Source: Penelope pileata | Lineage: Eukaryota > Chordata > Aves > Galliformes > Cracidae | Direction of reading: 5' to 3' | Length of the DNA stretch: 64,000 nucleotides | Assembly: GCA_013396635.1 (NCBI GenBank) | Contig: WBMW01005106.1 | Location: forward strand, 1,266,585-1,330,584 | Shown: piece by piece, positions 1-10,482 of the stretch | Position numbering within the stretch: position 1 is the stretch's first letter | How the letters are laid out: the number at the start of each line of letters is the position of its first letter | Translations under genes and position numbers: made by a program | The notes under the pieces: generated by a model | Told to the model about the DNA's origin: nothing | The model's database searches: none | Seen by the model: the letters and a program-made list of their open reading frames with translations, nothing else

Positions 1-468
1 TTGAAGTCGAAATACAGCTTGTCAGCTCTGGTTGTATGAGTGAGAAGACATCGGCGATTCGAGCAGGATAAAGCTGTCAGGAAACTCCTCTGAGAGCTGT
101 CTGCACTGGAAAGGTTGACTCGTTCTGCCTCTGTTTTCTGACTACAGGTCAGGACATTTGGTGCAAAGGGAATCTATGTGTAAATCAAAGTCATAAGTTT
201 GCTCGTACTGAGAGGGATCCCGTAACTCCTGTGTCACTAAGACTGTCAGTCTGACCAGCCACCCAGCCTGCAAGCATGTCACATGAGCAGGGGCTGGCTC
301 TCGGACTCAATGGGGTTAAAGTGCCTGACTTTGCATTTCCTCACATGGATTTCAGGGTGACATCTGCAGCAGTGAGGTGCACCTCTGAAAGAATTTTTGA
401 GGCTGTCTTTTGTGTTCAATGGCTGCAAAGAGCCCTGATGACAGGATGATTTGCCATATGTATGTTTC
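1..468. other. Unique non-coding sequence
   Basis: No repeat family, RNA gene or convincing exon is visible. The sequence is of mixed composition and leads into the 3' end of a CR1 copy at about 469. The minus-strand frame running out of the CR1 into this stretch has no recognisable domain and is most likely a chance frame. Confidence 0.6.
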
Positions 469-824
469 ATAGAATGAATCGTAGAATCATAGAAGAGCTT
501 GGGTTGAAGGGACCTTAAAACCCATCTAGATTCACCCCCACTGCTACGGGCAGGATTGCCACCCACCAGATCAGGCTACCCAGGGCCCCATTCAACCTGG
601 CCTTGAGCACCTTGCTCCAAGGATGGGGCACCCACAGTTTTTCTGGGCAGCCTGTGCCAGTGCCTCACCACCCTTCAAGTAAAAGATTTCCATCAAATAC
701 CTAAGCTAAATCTCCCTTCTTTTAGTTTAAAATCCATTCCTCCTTGTCCTATTGCAATGAAATTGTGCAAAAAAGTAGGTCTTCATGTTGTTTATAATCT
801 CCCTTTAAATACTAAAAGGCCTCA
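469..824 (-). mobile_element. CR1 LINE, 3' end fragment
   Basis: This is a 5'-truncated CR1 retrotransposon lying antisense. The plus strand opens with complements of the CR1 octamer tail (CATAGAATGAATCGTAGAATC) broken by one change. The conserved 3' region follows, recognisable by TTGGGTTGAAGGGACC, CACCAGATCAGGC and TGGGCAGCCTGTGCCAGTG. It fades near 824 around CCCTTTAAATACTAAAAGG. Only the 3' UTR and the last part of the ORF2 region remain. CR1 moves by target-primed reverse transcription, which explains the ragged 5' truncation. Divergence is moderate and no intact ORF2 reading is left. Confidence 0.88.
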
Positions 825-3800
825 CTGAAGTGTCATTACACTATATTTAATAGTATCATGCATGAAAGAAAAATGTTGAGCAGGAAAATAATATAACAAA
901 GATGTTTTGGAACCAAAATATAATCCCAAGACCAAGCCACACATCCATCTTAATCACCTCACAGCTACTCTGCTGAATTCAAGTCACTTATGAAAAAGTT
1001 GCTTGTTTCCACACTTTTGTGATCATTTGGAAAGAAATCTGCAAAGATGACACAATTAGAAAATACCCTTCCAGAGCACCTGGTTCGAGCACCCGTAACT
1101 GAACTGTACCACAGCCATCTCTGGAAGACACAAGAGTTATTTATGCCCTGTCTGTGCAGGTGGATTGCTTGGTATCATCACACTGCCTGTGCTCTGAAGT
1201 TCCTATTAAATATCTCAGTGTTCAAATGCCTGACATGGTACATGTATAGAAAAAATACATCTTAAATTTGATTCCAAGCTGTTTGTACAAATTGGCAAAG
1301 AACTTGGCTGTAGTTTCGTATTCTGGATTATGTACTTTGATGTAGTCCACAATTATCCTAGTGGAGATAGTCTCTAATGGGTACTTCAAAGGGATTGGGT
1401 TTTGTCAGATACCAAGCCATAAAGTGAATTTTCTTCAACATCTCAGCAGTTTTATATGCTGAATAATCAGAAATCTGTTCCTCAGCCTTTCTGAAAATGT
1501 CTTTGAGACACTCAGGTACTGATTATGATAAATACTTATTGAGAATGCGAATAGGTTTTCTGATCTTGCCTAGAAAAATCTTGTTATCTTTTGGGTCTTT
1601 GCACCCTAGTGCTCACTAGCCACATTACTTCCTTTTGGAAGATAATAATAAGAAAGAACAGGTTTGCTGAAAAGCGGAGCCTCTTTTCACTGTGATTATT
1701 ACTTTTGTATCTTCAGACTTTCTCATGAACTGTCACACAGCATTTCATATACTCTCAACACAGCGATGATATGTGCTAAATTTTAGAAAGCTGCTAGTCT
1801 GTTAAAGGTTGATCTACCTATTAATGTGGAAAAGATAAAATTTACAATCACTTCAGCAACTTTGAATGTCAAACATAGAAGTTTAAAAAGAAGTTTTCAG
1901 TTCAGCAGTATTAACATTTGGGGAAAATGCTAGCACCTCAGCAGTTTTTTGCAAGAGAGAGTTGACATACTGTGATGATAAATATTCTTTATAATTTGCA
2001 GAGCTAAGGAAATTGTGTTTTATTAGTCTACCAAATGAAAAAGTATGTAATGTATTGAAAGTTCAGAGCAGTTGCATTGCACTTTCCCCTGTTTTACACT
2101 AGATGGTGCGATTAGCTTGGAGTCCTTTGATCAGGCTATAAAGCTTCAGCAGCATGCTATTGAGGTTTTTATACGGCTTAGAAAGCGCCAATTCAGTAAA
2201 AATGCCTTGTTAGAAATTATGTGCCTTCAGAATCACTGGTGTGTTGAGAAATCTGAATACAGCACCGACATACCTGGAATTTAGACATGCAAGCCCTGTC
2301 TCCAAATGAAATGCTCTTCTGTTTCCCTGTCTCCTCGGAATAGAACTAATCAGTGTTCATTATATGAATTAAAGCTCCAGTTTCTGGATGAGCCTTATTA
2401 GTATTATTGTGATGTTAGATATCTTGTTGTTTTAAGTATATTCCACTTTCTTTAGATAAACCTAGAAGTAAAAATCCATATAAGGATCTTAGATCTCTGT
2501 GGTTGCCTGCATATTTTAAATGCCAGGCTATTCCAGATACTTATCTCCATTTCCTAATTTAAAGCAAGGTTTGAGTGGCAGTTGTGCAAAAAGAGGTAGC
2601 ATGCAAATCACTGCTATTGTCTTAGCCTAAGGTACTTTAAATAAGGAAGTTCAGACATCTCCTCAGTTGCTTCCTCTTTACAGAGGAAGAAGCTGCTCCA
2701 GATATTCCTCCTGCTCTTTCTGCCCCATAGTGCTCTCATGCAGCTCAGCAGGGCTGCTGTCAGCTTGTAGAAAGCCAGAATTGATTGAATGAATTTCCAC
2801 TGGAGAGAGTGAAGATCCTCCCCACACAGAGCAAATGGGCAATTCATTTACTTAGCGGTCTCCAAAGTTAAGGTTATCCATGAATTGACACTTGTGTAAA
2901 TTGCTTTCCAGAAGATTTCCTTATCCCAGCACCACAGCACATTGATTCCATTCATTCTTTTTTGTTGAGGATGGCAAAAGCCTCTATCTTAGTGATTTTT
3001 CGTGATTCTCTGCACACCATAGGAGAAAGATGGTGTCAATTGATCATTGTTTCTGCTCAAAACTAGACTTCACTTTCCCAGCTCCCATCTTCTGGTGAGT
3101 GTGTAGAGTGTTCTTTGCACTCCTATCATCCTTTTTATCTCCCTGGGTGCAGGGATGTCATTCCTGCAGAGGCTGCTTGAATTTGTCATGTCCCCTGTGC
3201 TGTCTCTAATGAAATAGCTTTCTTCTTCATCTCCAAAGCTTGTCTTGTCCAAGTGTGAGTCAGACCTTACTATGGTGGTTGCCATGCTTTTCTGACAAAC
3301 TAACAAAGGGGGAAGAGGCTCTGAGGATAATCCTGCATGATTAATTAATCTATGAATAATGTCTTAGTCTGGGCTTCCTGGAAAATGTCATAAAGAGTAA
3401 TTTTTTTAGTCTAAAATTGCAGATTTGCTAAAAGGTATTTATTTCATGAATTAACACTGACTTCAATAAAAATTGAGTTCAAAGGAACACTTGGAAAAAT
3501 AGGATCAAAACATTCTATACTTTTTTTTTTTTTTTTCAGATGCAACAGCTCCATATCTCAATTTGAAATGTTCTGGAAGTATTTTGTTTTGGTTTGGTTT
3601 TTAACTACTGAATTCTGTATAAAACACAAAGTCATGCACTGGTCACAGATACGGTGAAAATAACCAAGTCCAAGACTCGTGATGTTTCAGGGGATCACTT
3701 GTGCTGTCAAGATTTTGTCACACAGAGCTTCAAAACAACACTGCAAAATAGACTCATGAAGCTGTTTTAGCAGTTGCAGAAAAATCCTCTGTTCCTGTGA

Positions 3801-6800
3801 ATGCAAAAACCTTTTGCTACCAGGGAACCAGACATACACAGGAAAAGCTGGTTCCTGCAGCTTTCAGCATTACCCTGCCTGATTCTTACGTGTAAATCTA
3901 GTTTCCAGTGATTTTGTGGAGATCGTCTAACTGTGATAAGAAACCTCATTTATTTGTGAAAGATGCTGAACATCCTTGGTTCCAATTATTGTGTAACAAC
4001 ACTGTGTTAAAAGTGAGTTTCATATAGGGAAGAGGATAAGCCTGAATTTGTTAAATTTCTGTGCTTCAGGTGTGACAAATACATGAAAGCATGCTGCCTT
4101 TGAGAGGCTCCTAGGGGTGGTGGAGGCCTGTGAGAGGCTGGTGCTGTGGTATACGTGAGGAAACAAAGTCTGAAGTTTTTTCTCTTGCAGTTGCAAAATT
4201 AATTGAGGTTATATAGAGGACACATTAATATATGCATAGATATATTAGCAACCCATCTAAAATTTGATCTAGCATCCTTTTCTGTGCTTACACTGACTAC
4301 GTTTCATAAGTATAACTAATCTGCATGAAGCATTTTTCAGCTCCAGGGTAGCTCAGCCCAGTAGCAATGATCTTATAATAATACTTTTGATCTCTGCCCT
4401 TGTAGCTTCCTAGCTTTTGTGTTGTTGTTGTGATTTTATTGTTGTGTTTTTCCCCTCTCCTTTTTAATATGCAGTTATTGGCAAAGCCCCATACTGCAGT
4501 CTGTATCTGTTAGTGAATTTTCCCTGAATATTCAGTAGGCTGCTTCATTAAGATACAACACTTGTTACATGTTTAATCATGTACTGCGTTTCTCTTATCA
4601 ATTTCTGCAATGGCAGATAAGCAAGTATCGGAGATCTGTATCTGTGATCTATTTTTTAATATCAAAAATGCATTTGGATTAAGAAGAGACAAAAGGAAAG
4701 CACAAATGTGCCTATGCTTGTTCTTGCTCTTAGAAAAGTACCAAAAAGAGCTCTGAATTTTTGTTTCATTTTCTTTCAAGGGAAAATAAGCAGCTTATAA
4801 ATTAGTATTCTAAAGAATATTTTGCTTCTCAGTTTCATGCGGGCAGGAAGGTCTTCCATTTTTTGCAATCTTGTATTCTGAAGGAACATCCTAAAATGAT
4901 ACAAAATTTGAGTGTTACAGTCCCAGTGAAGAATCGTGTGGATTTTTTTGTCATCTCACCTAGGTCTGCTGTTGTGTGCTTGATTTTTTTAGCCTTGGAT
5001 TTCTGACTGATGACTTTCCACATGATTTATGTTGCTGCAGACAGTATCTTGTTATCTTTCTGGCTTCTGACAGAATTTAAAAGAAACCGTATAAAATTGC
5101 CTCTGTCAGTGGGTGATTTAATTGGAAAAATCTCAGCAACTTAAGGTAAACCTCAGGCCTTGCAATTCTTTATTTTTTGACAAAATAAATGATGGCCTAT
5201 GATGGACACAAGTGAAGCAAATTCTGACAGTATCTACCAGTCGTATGTTGTTAGATTTGCCTGAAGAATAAAGAAAGGAATTTTCAAAGGAATTTGAAGA
5301 TATTTTCAGGCAATGGACACTGTTTATTTTATAAGGGCCTCCCAAGTATTGCAGGTCTTTTCAAATGTTAATCTGAATTGCAGTTTCAGGAGACTTTCTC
5401 TGTTCTTTATCTGCTGGGTGCTTAATGCATTAGTGTTAATTAGCTGTTATAGCTTGTATTCTTTTCAGATATTAGATTTCTCCTTAAGGATAGTCTTGTT
5501 CCTGAGTTATTTTTTGAAAAAGGTCTGATATATTGCAGATATTTCTGACTAAGTCTCTTGTTTATAATCCAGAAAATGAGAGGTTCCAGAGGTTCCTTTT
5601 TGTCTTTCATAATATTTTGCATAGAACTAGTTACTCTGTGGTTCACTGAGCTGTTTTTCACTTGGTGCGCTGCCCATATGACATTCTCACAGAATATCAA
5701 ATAAACCAAGAAGAGATGTACTATTGTAAAGGTGGTTGGGTTTTTGTTGTGTGTGTTTTTTTTCCCCTGGATGAAATAAATGAAATATACCAAATAAATC
5801 AATGGAATCACTATTAGATCTTATAGACATAAGATTTGTGTGTTCTCTCAGTCCCTTTCCTGGAGTCTAGGAGTACAAAAACATCATTTTATTTGTATGG
5901 AATCTATAATAGTGCCACCTTTCTGAAGTGTTTCATGACTCATGAGAAGTGCAATAAAGCATCTTGACATTATTAGTCAGACTGTAAGAGGAGGGATTTT
6001 TCTCAGACATGTCAGACAGGTTTAACACCAGTTGTTTCCCTGAACTCAGTAGTTGAAATGCCCTTCTGTCAGACTTCAGCTACTAGTGACACTTGGGAAC
6101 GTACTCTACATTTTAAATGAAGCATTAAAATGCCCTATACCTTTTCACCAAGGAATAGACCCATAATTCACTCTCTGTAGAAGATCTATGCATTTATGCA
6201 TCCAGTGATGTTACACATCAAAAATATCTTTTTTCAATATCAAGTACAAAAAAATAAAAAGTAAAAAGCAGACGTTTGCAGCTCTGGAAGCCTGGGTAAG
6301 TCCTCCACTGCAGCTTCCAGCACGAAGAAATAGAATTGATTTAGACAGGCCTTCAAACCTTATGGAGGAATATCTTGGCAGCCTGACTAAGAGGTGCTCA
6401 GACTAATTTATATTTTGTTTCCAAGCGCTTCCTTTTTAAACTCTTGTTTCTTGTGGCTCCTATTTCATCTTGTTGTAATAAAGTTTTGTGGAGTGTGGAG
6501 CTGTGAAAAAGCAACCAACTTCAGGCATTTAGATGAAAAAGATCTTCCTGAATAGGCTACTATTTTCCAACTACTTTCAAGAATCTAGTTTAAATAAGAA
6601 CTTTGAGATTATTATTGTGTACCATGTTGATATCAGCAGCTAGCTGAGGCTTCTTAGAAAGATTTTTCAAATGAAAAAACTTTTTTGCCATGTAGTTCCC
6701 TGCAGCATATTTATTTCAGCCGATCATGTCACTTGCTTTCTAATAATTTCTTAGTGATAATCGTGCTGCTGAATCTGATACAATTTGAGAAAATGTCACA

Positions 6801-7605
6801 AAGTAGTCAGCAGTCTTGATGACTCAGGTGACTTTTTAAGATGTGCCCTGTTTACTGATTTGATCTCCCGTCATACCTCTTGTTGTCTTGTCTTTACTGT
6901 TCCTATACTATTGTTTTTCTTGTCAACACCTAATCACTATAACATTATCTTGTTACTTATTTTCTGAATTGCCTTCAGAATCTCTTGCTGTATTTCTCCT
7001 TTGGATCTTTCTTCTTTCCTTTTCTATTATATCCATTCCTACACCTACACATGGATTTTCTTAATACTGCAAGCCACCCACAAAGTACACGTCTGTATGA
7101 AGTAGCTGTTAACGCATAATGATTGATGCCCTTCTTGTTCAAGATGATTGCATTTTTATTGATCTTTTTGCTTTTTGGCTGCTTTGGGAGAATAGTTTTC
7201 CCTATCTCCCCATTGTCATAAATGATCTTTGTGAACAATTTGTGTTGATTTCTCTTACTGCTCTAAGGTCTTTCCCCTTCCTCTTAAGCAAAAATAATGT
7301 GAAATACACTTGGATATCGTTATGTTTGGTGGGTCACAGTTGCTCACCAAAATGGCAGCATTCTGGGCAGCTTTTAACCTTCTGAGACTACAGATACTCT
7401 AAGCAATGTGAGATGCAATTCATTTTTTCAACCAACAGACTCAAGCATGCTGCATTACATCTGTTGTCTTCCGAATGGGAACAGAACATGTCCTTTATAT
7501 ACAGAAGAGCTAGAAGTTATCTTGTTAGGATAAAATGTATCATGCAGAAAATGACCGTTTTCTCAAAGAAAATGTAAAAATTTTATATTTTTCAAATACA
7601 AAAAA
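825..7605. other. AT-rich unique sequence, no gene seen
   Basis: About 6.8 kb without a recognisable gene or repeat family. It holds a 16-base T run (3521-3536) and scattered T-rich tracts. Reading frames here (for example 72 codons at 1047-1265 and 123 codons on the minus strand at 5440-5811) show no domain, no skewed codon use and no paired splice signals, so I read them as chance frames. The sequence is compatible with intron or intergenic DNA. Confidence 0.6.
3521..3536. repeat. Poly-T run
   Basis: An uninterrupted run of 16 T. No retroelement body with a matching poly-A tail is seen next to it, so it is annotated only as a low-complexity tract. Confidence 0.9.
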
Positions 7606-7644
7606 TTCAAAAAAGGTGCTACCCTGGCACCTGCAACTGCTCCT

Positions 7645-7794
7645 GCGGTCACTCTGACCTTTCAGACAGACCCTGCAGTCACTCTAACCCTTCAGACAGG
7701 CCCTGTGGCTGCCCCGGCCCTCACAACTAGCTCTGTGGCCACTCCGATCCCTTTGACGGGTCCCACAGTTGAACTAATACCAGTGTCAGTTGCC
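7645..7794 (+). repeat. 30-bp degenerate tandem repeat within gag relic
   Basis: Five consecutive 30-base units, each starting with a form of CCTGYGGTCACTCTGACC, encode ten-residue Pro/Ala/Thr-rich modules of the form PAVTLTFQTD and PAVTLTLQTG. The first two units are closest to each other and the last is weakest. They keep the reading frame, so the array looks like an expanded disordered linker between matrix-like and capsid-like parts of gag. Confidence 0.7.
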
Positions 7795-8291
7795 CCTATA
7801 AGCAAGACGAAAAAATGGCTACAAAAATCACGTCATTTAGTAAGGCAGGAAGATGAAGAGGAAGCAGGACCATCAAAGCCAGCCCGAATGCAGCCATTTA
7901 CAGAGGACTAGGAAACAGAAACCATCCAGCCCATAGCACTGAGTGAGCTGCAAAGTATAAGAAAAGATTTTGGCCGTCATCCTGGCGAAAACATTGCTAC
8001 CTGGTTGCTCAGGTGCTGGGATGGTGGGGCCAGTAACATCGAATTATCACGCAGTGAAGCCAGACAGCTGGGATCTCTCTCCAGAGTAAGTGACATTGAC
8101 AAAGCAATTGGAGAAGAGACAGAGTCCCTCAACTTATGGCGGCGACTCTTGAAGGCAGTGAAGGACAGATATCCCCTCAAAGATGACCTGGTGTGTGACC
8201 CAGGCAAATGGACCTCTATAGAGAAAGCTATCCAGCTCCTGAGGGAATTAGCTGTGCTAGAGATGATGTATAGTGCTGACTTGGACAATGA

Positions 8292-8348
8292 TTCGGATGA
8301 CTTCTTAATAAAATGGTTCTTCGGATGACCTTACTTAATAAAATGGTT
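8292..8348 (+). repeat. Tandem duplication at the 3' edge of the gag relic
   Basis: Two adjacent copies of a 28-30 base unit (8292-8319 and 8320-8348) share TTCGGATGAC and CTTAATAAAATGGTT. The second copy has small insertions. Both copies contain AATAAA. The duplication moves the frame into the terminal TGA at 8326-8328. It looks like a local replication-slippage event after insertion rather than part of a retroviral gene. Confidence 0.8.
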
Positions 8349-10111
8349 GCAATTGATGACGTTGGGAAGACTGAAAAGAGTAACGGAGTTTTCAACAAAA
8401 GAAGTTTCTATTTTGAAGTCAAAGTCACAACTATGTCTTAGATTAAATAGATAAGCAAATTGCAATCAAGGTAATAGAATTTTTAGTAATATCATACATC
8501 ATGTGAGTATAAAGGCTTGTATTAATTACTGGGAATGGGTCGAAAGAGTGCAAAATTAGCAACTTAACACTCTAGGAGTGCTAATGACATCAGGCAACTT
8601 CTGAAGACTGCATTTGTGTCTGATTTCACATTTTGCTACTGTTTCCTCTTTAGCACTCATTAGATTGTTGCAAAATAGTAAAAGAAATCAACTGATCAGC
8701 GAACTGAGCAGATCTGAATTAGAGGCTTCAGTTGAAACTGGGCTATTTTCCTAATTATTATGTTCACAATTTGACTTCTGTTTTGATACTACTTTTTCAG
8801 TATCCTGGAGATAGTGACATTTACTTAAACAGAATAGGAATGCATACAGTGAAGTGAAGACAAGGGTGCATCTACATTACTTATACTTTACTAATGGCTG
8901 CAATGCCAGAGAATCTCTGAAAAACAGGCTCAAGCAATATCAGCTGAAGTAGCCAAGGCAGGTTACCAGTACTGAAAATACTAGTTACCTATACTCTCAT
9001 ACATATACTGAGATTAGTGATTTTAATCCTGTATCTATTTAAAAGTATGAGCTAGACCACAGGAACTACTAAATGCTAACACCTCAAATACTACTGAAGA
9101 AATGTAGCTGTGTATGTAGACAAAGGATGTGATCAATGAAGCAGAGTATTATGTCAATATTTATGTCTCTAAACTTAGTGGAGAAGAAGTTTTGAGCAAA
9201 GTGTTAGAACATCAGCATGTCAGCATATTATTACTATTTTTAAAATGAAGTGTTGGGATTCCTTTGAAAAACTTAATTTGATTCTTGTATTCTCCTTTAG
9301 CGCTTTTCCTACTGGGAATTTCCACACTTAAGCTTTAAGAAGACTGTGCGTGTCTGTGCTTTGGGGCCATGTCTCTCTCATTCACAATGTTGCACAGGCA
9401 AAGTCTTTAGACACTAGCTTCAGAGAAACAGGGTAAATACATTTCCCAGTAAAGATTTATCTGTACATCATTACCAGATTGCTCTGAAAAGTTTACATGT
9501 TTAGCTGGACTATGGAGCCATCAGAAATATATGTTTGTGGCATTCCATAACTTCTCCTGTACTGGCTTTATCATGGCACCATTTTTTCCATAATTCCTTA
9601 CTGAAGTGGAATGACTCATCAGCTGAGTTCCTATGGCAGGTTATTATCTCAAACGGGGGAGAATCTGAGCCAATTTGGAGCTACCCTGATGCACTGGGGT
9701 AGAGAAACAGCCTGAGGAACATGCAGTCAAGGCTTTGCCCAATTGCTCTTTTCCTGCCTCACTCTCATTCTCCTTTCTGTTTCATTTCTTGCTTCCTTAT
9801 AAAGAATGTGGTATTTATCCTGAGCTGGAAGGAAAGCGGCAAGAGAGGGGCAAGGCCAGCTCTCTGCTGTTGGAGTTTATAGTGCAGGAGTTTTGTAGAA
9901 AAATATATTTTACAAATAGTTGTGTGAGGAACTGTGAGAACAGAGATATGCCGTCGGTGGCTGAAGTGTACGTAGACAGACATGTTTGGGAGGAAAGGAG
10001 CACAAACTGTTAAAATAAGATACGTGAAAAAGTTTGGGAGCTGATGTTTTGCTATCTGACAGCTTGCTTTGACTTCGTAATTTTTCAACTGCTCATGCCC
10101 AGATCATTGGT
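8349..10111. other. Unique sequence between gag relic and CR1
   Basis: About 1.8 kb of AT-rich DNA with no repeat family, RNA gene or exon that I can support. Overlapping frames around 9735-10088 on both strands have no domain features. Confidence 0.6.
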
Positions 10112-10482
10112 ATTTAGTCTGGAGAAGAGGAGGCTTGGGGGAGACATCATTGCTCTCTACAACTCCCTGTAAGGAGGTTGTGGTAAGCTGGGGATCGGCC
10201 TCTTCTCCCAGGTAACAGTGATAGAACTAGAGGAAATGGCCTCAAGTTGCTCCAGGAGAGGTTCAGGTTGAATATTAGGAAAAAATTATTCTCAGAAAGA
10301 GTGGTGATGCATTGGAACAGGCTGCCCAGGGAGGTGGTGGAGTCACTGTCCCTGGAGGTGTTCAAGAAACATGGAGGTGTGGCACTGAGGGACATGGTTT
10401 AGTGGGCATAGTAGTAATGGGTTGATGGTTGGACTTGGTGATCTTACAGGTCTTTTCCAACCTTAATGATTCTATGATTCTG
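10112..10482 (+). mobile_element. CR1 LINE, 3' end fragment, fairly young
   Basis: A sense-oriented CR1 3' fragment. It begins within the conserved TTTAGTCTGGAGAAGAGGAG segment of the ORF2 end, continues through GGAACAGGCTGCCCAGGGAG and GGACTTGGTGATCTTACAGG, and ends with the octamer tail AATGATTCTATGATTCTG. The 3' UTR wording differs from the copies at 33 and 36 kb, so it is a different CR1 subfamily. It is well preserved but lacks the 5' end and most of ORF2, so it cannot move by itself. Confidence 0.92.

Larger units (their letters stand above)
7606..8348 (+). pseudogene. Endogenous retrovirus gag relic, truncated
   Basis: A plus-strand frame is readable from about 7606 to the TGA at 8326-8328, broken by one TAG at 7909-7911. 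The first part is rich in Pro, Ala and Thr and made of about five degenerate 30-bp units (7645-7794). A Lys/Arg patch (KTKKW), an acidic stretch (EDEEEAG) and then a globular part follow. The globular part carries ENIATWLLRCWD, EARQLGSLSR, ESLNLWRRLL and CDPGKW, which resemble the capsid N-terminal part of gag from avian endogenous retroviruses. In such viruses gag encodes the virion core. No LTR, protease, pol or env is seen, no start codon is evident at the 5' end, and the capsid C-terminal half and zinc knuckles are missing. It is best read as a dead fragment. The family assignment rests on recognition by eye. A lineage-specific gag-derived gene is an unlikely alternative because of the stop codon and truncation. 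Confidence 0.72.

Noticed and set aside
5440..5811. 123-codon minus-strand frame
   Set aside because: It overlaps a plus-strand frame, is low in complexity (Ile/Asn/Lys-rich from AT content) and has no motif.
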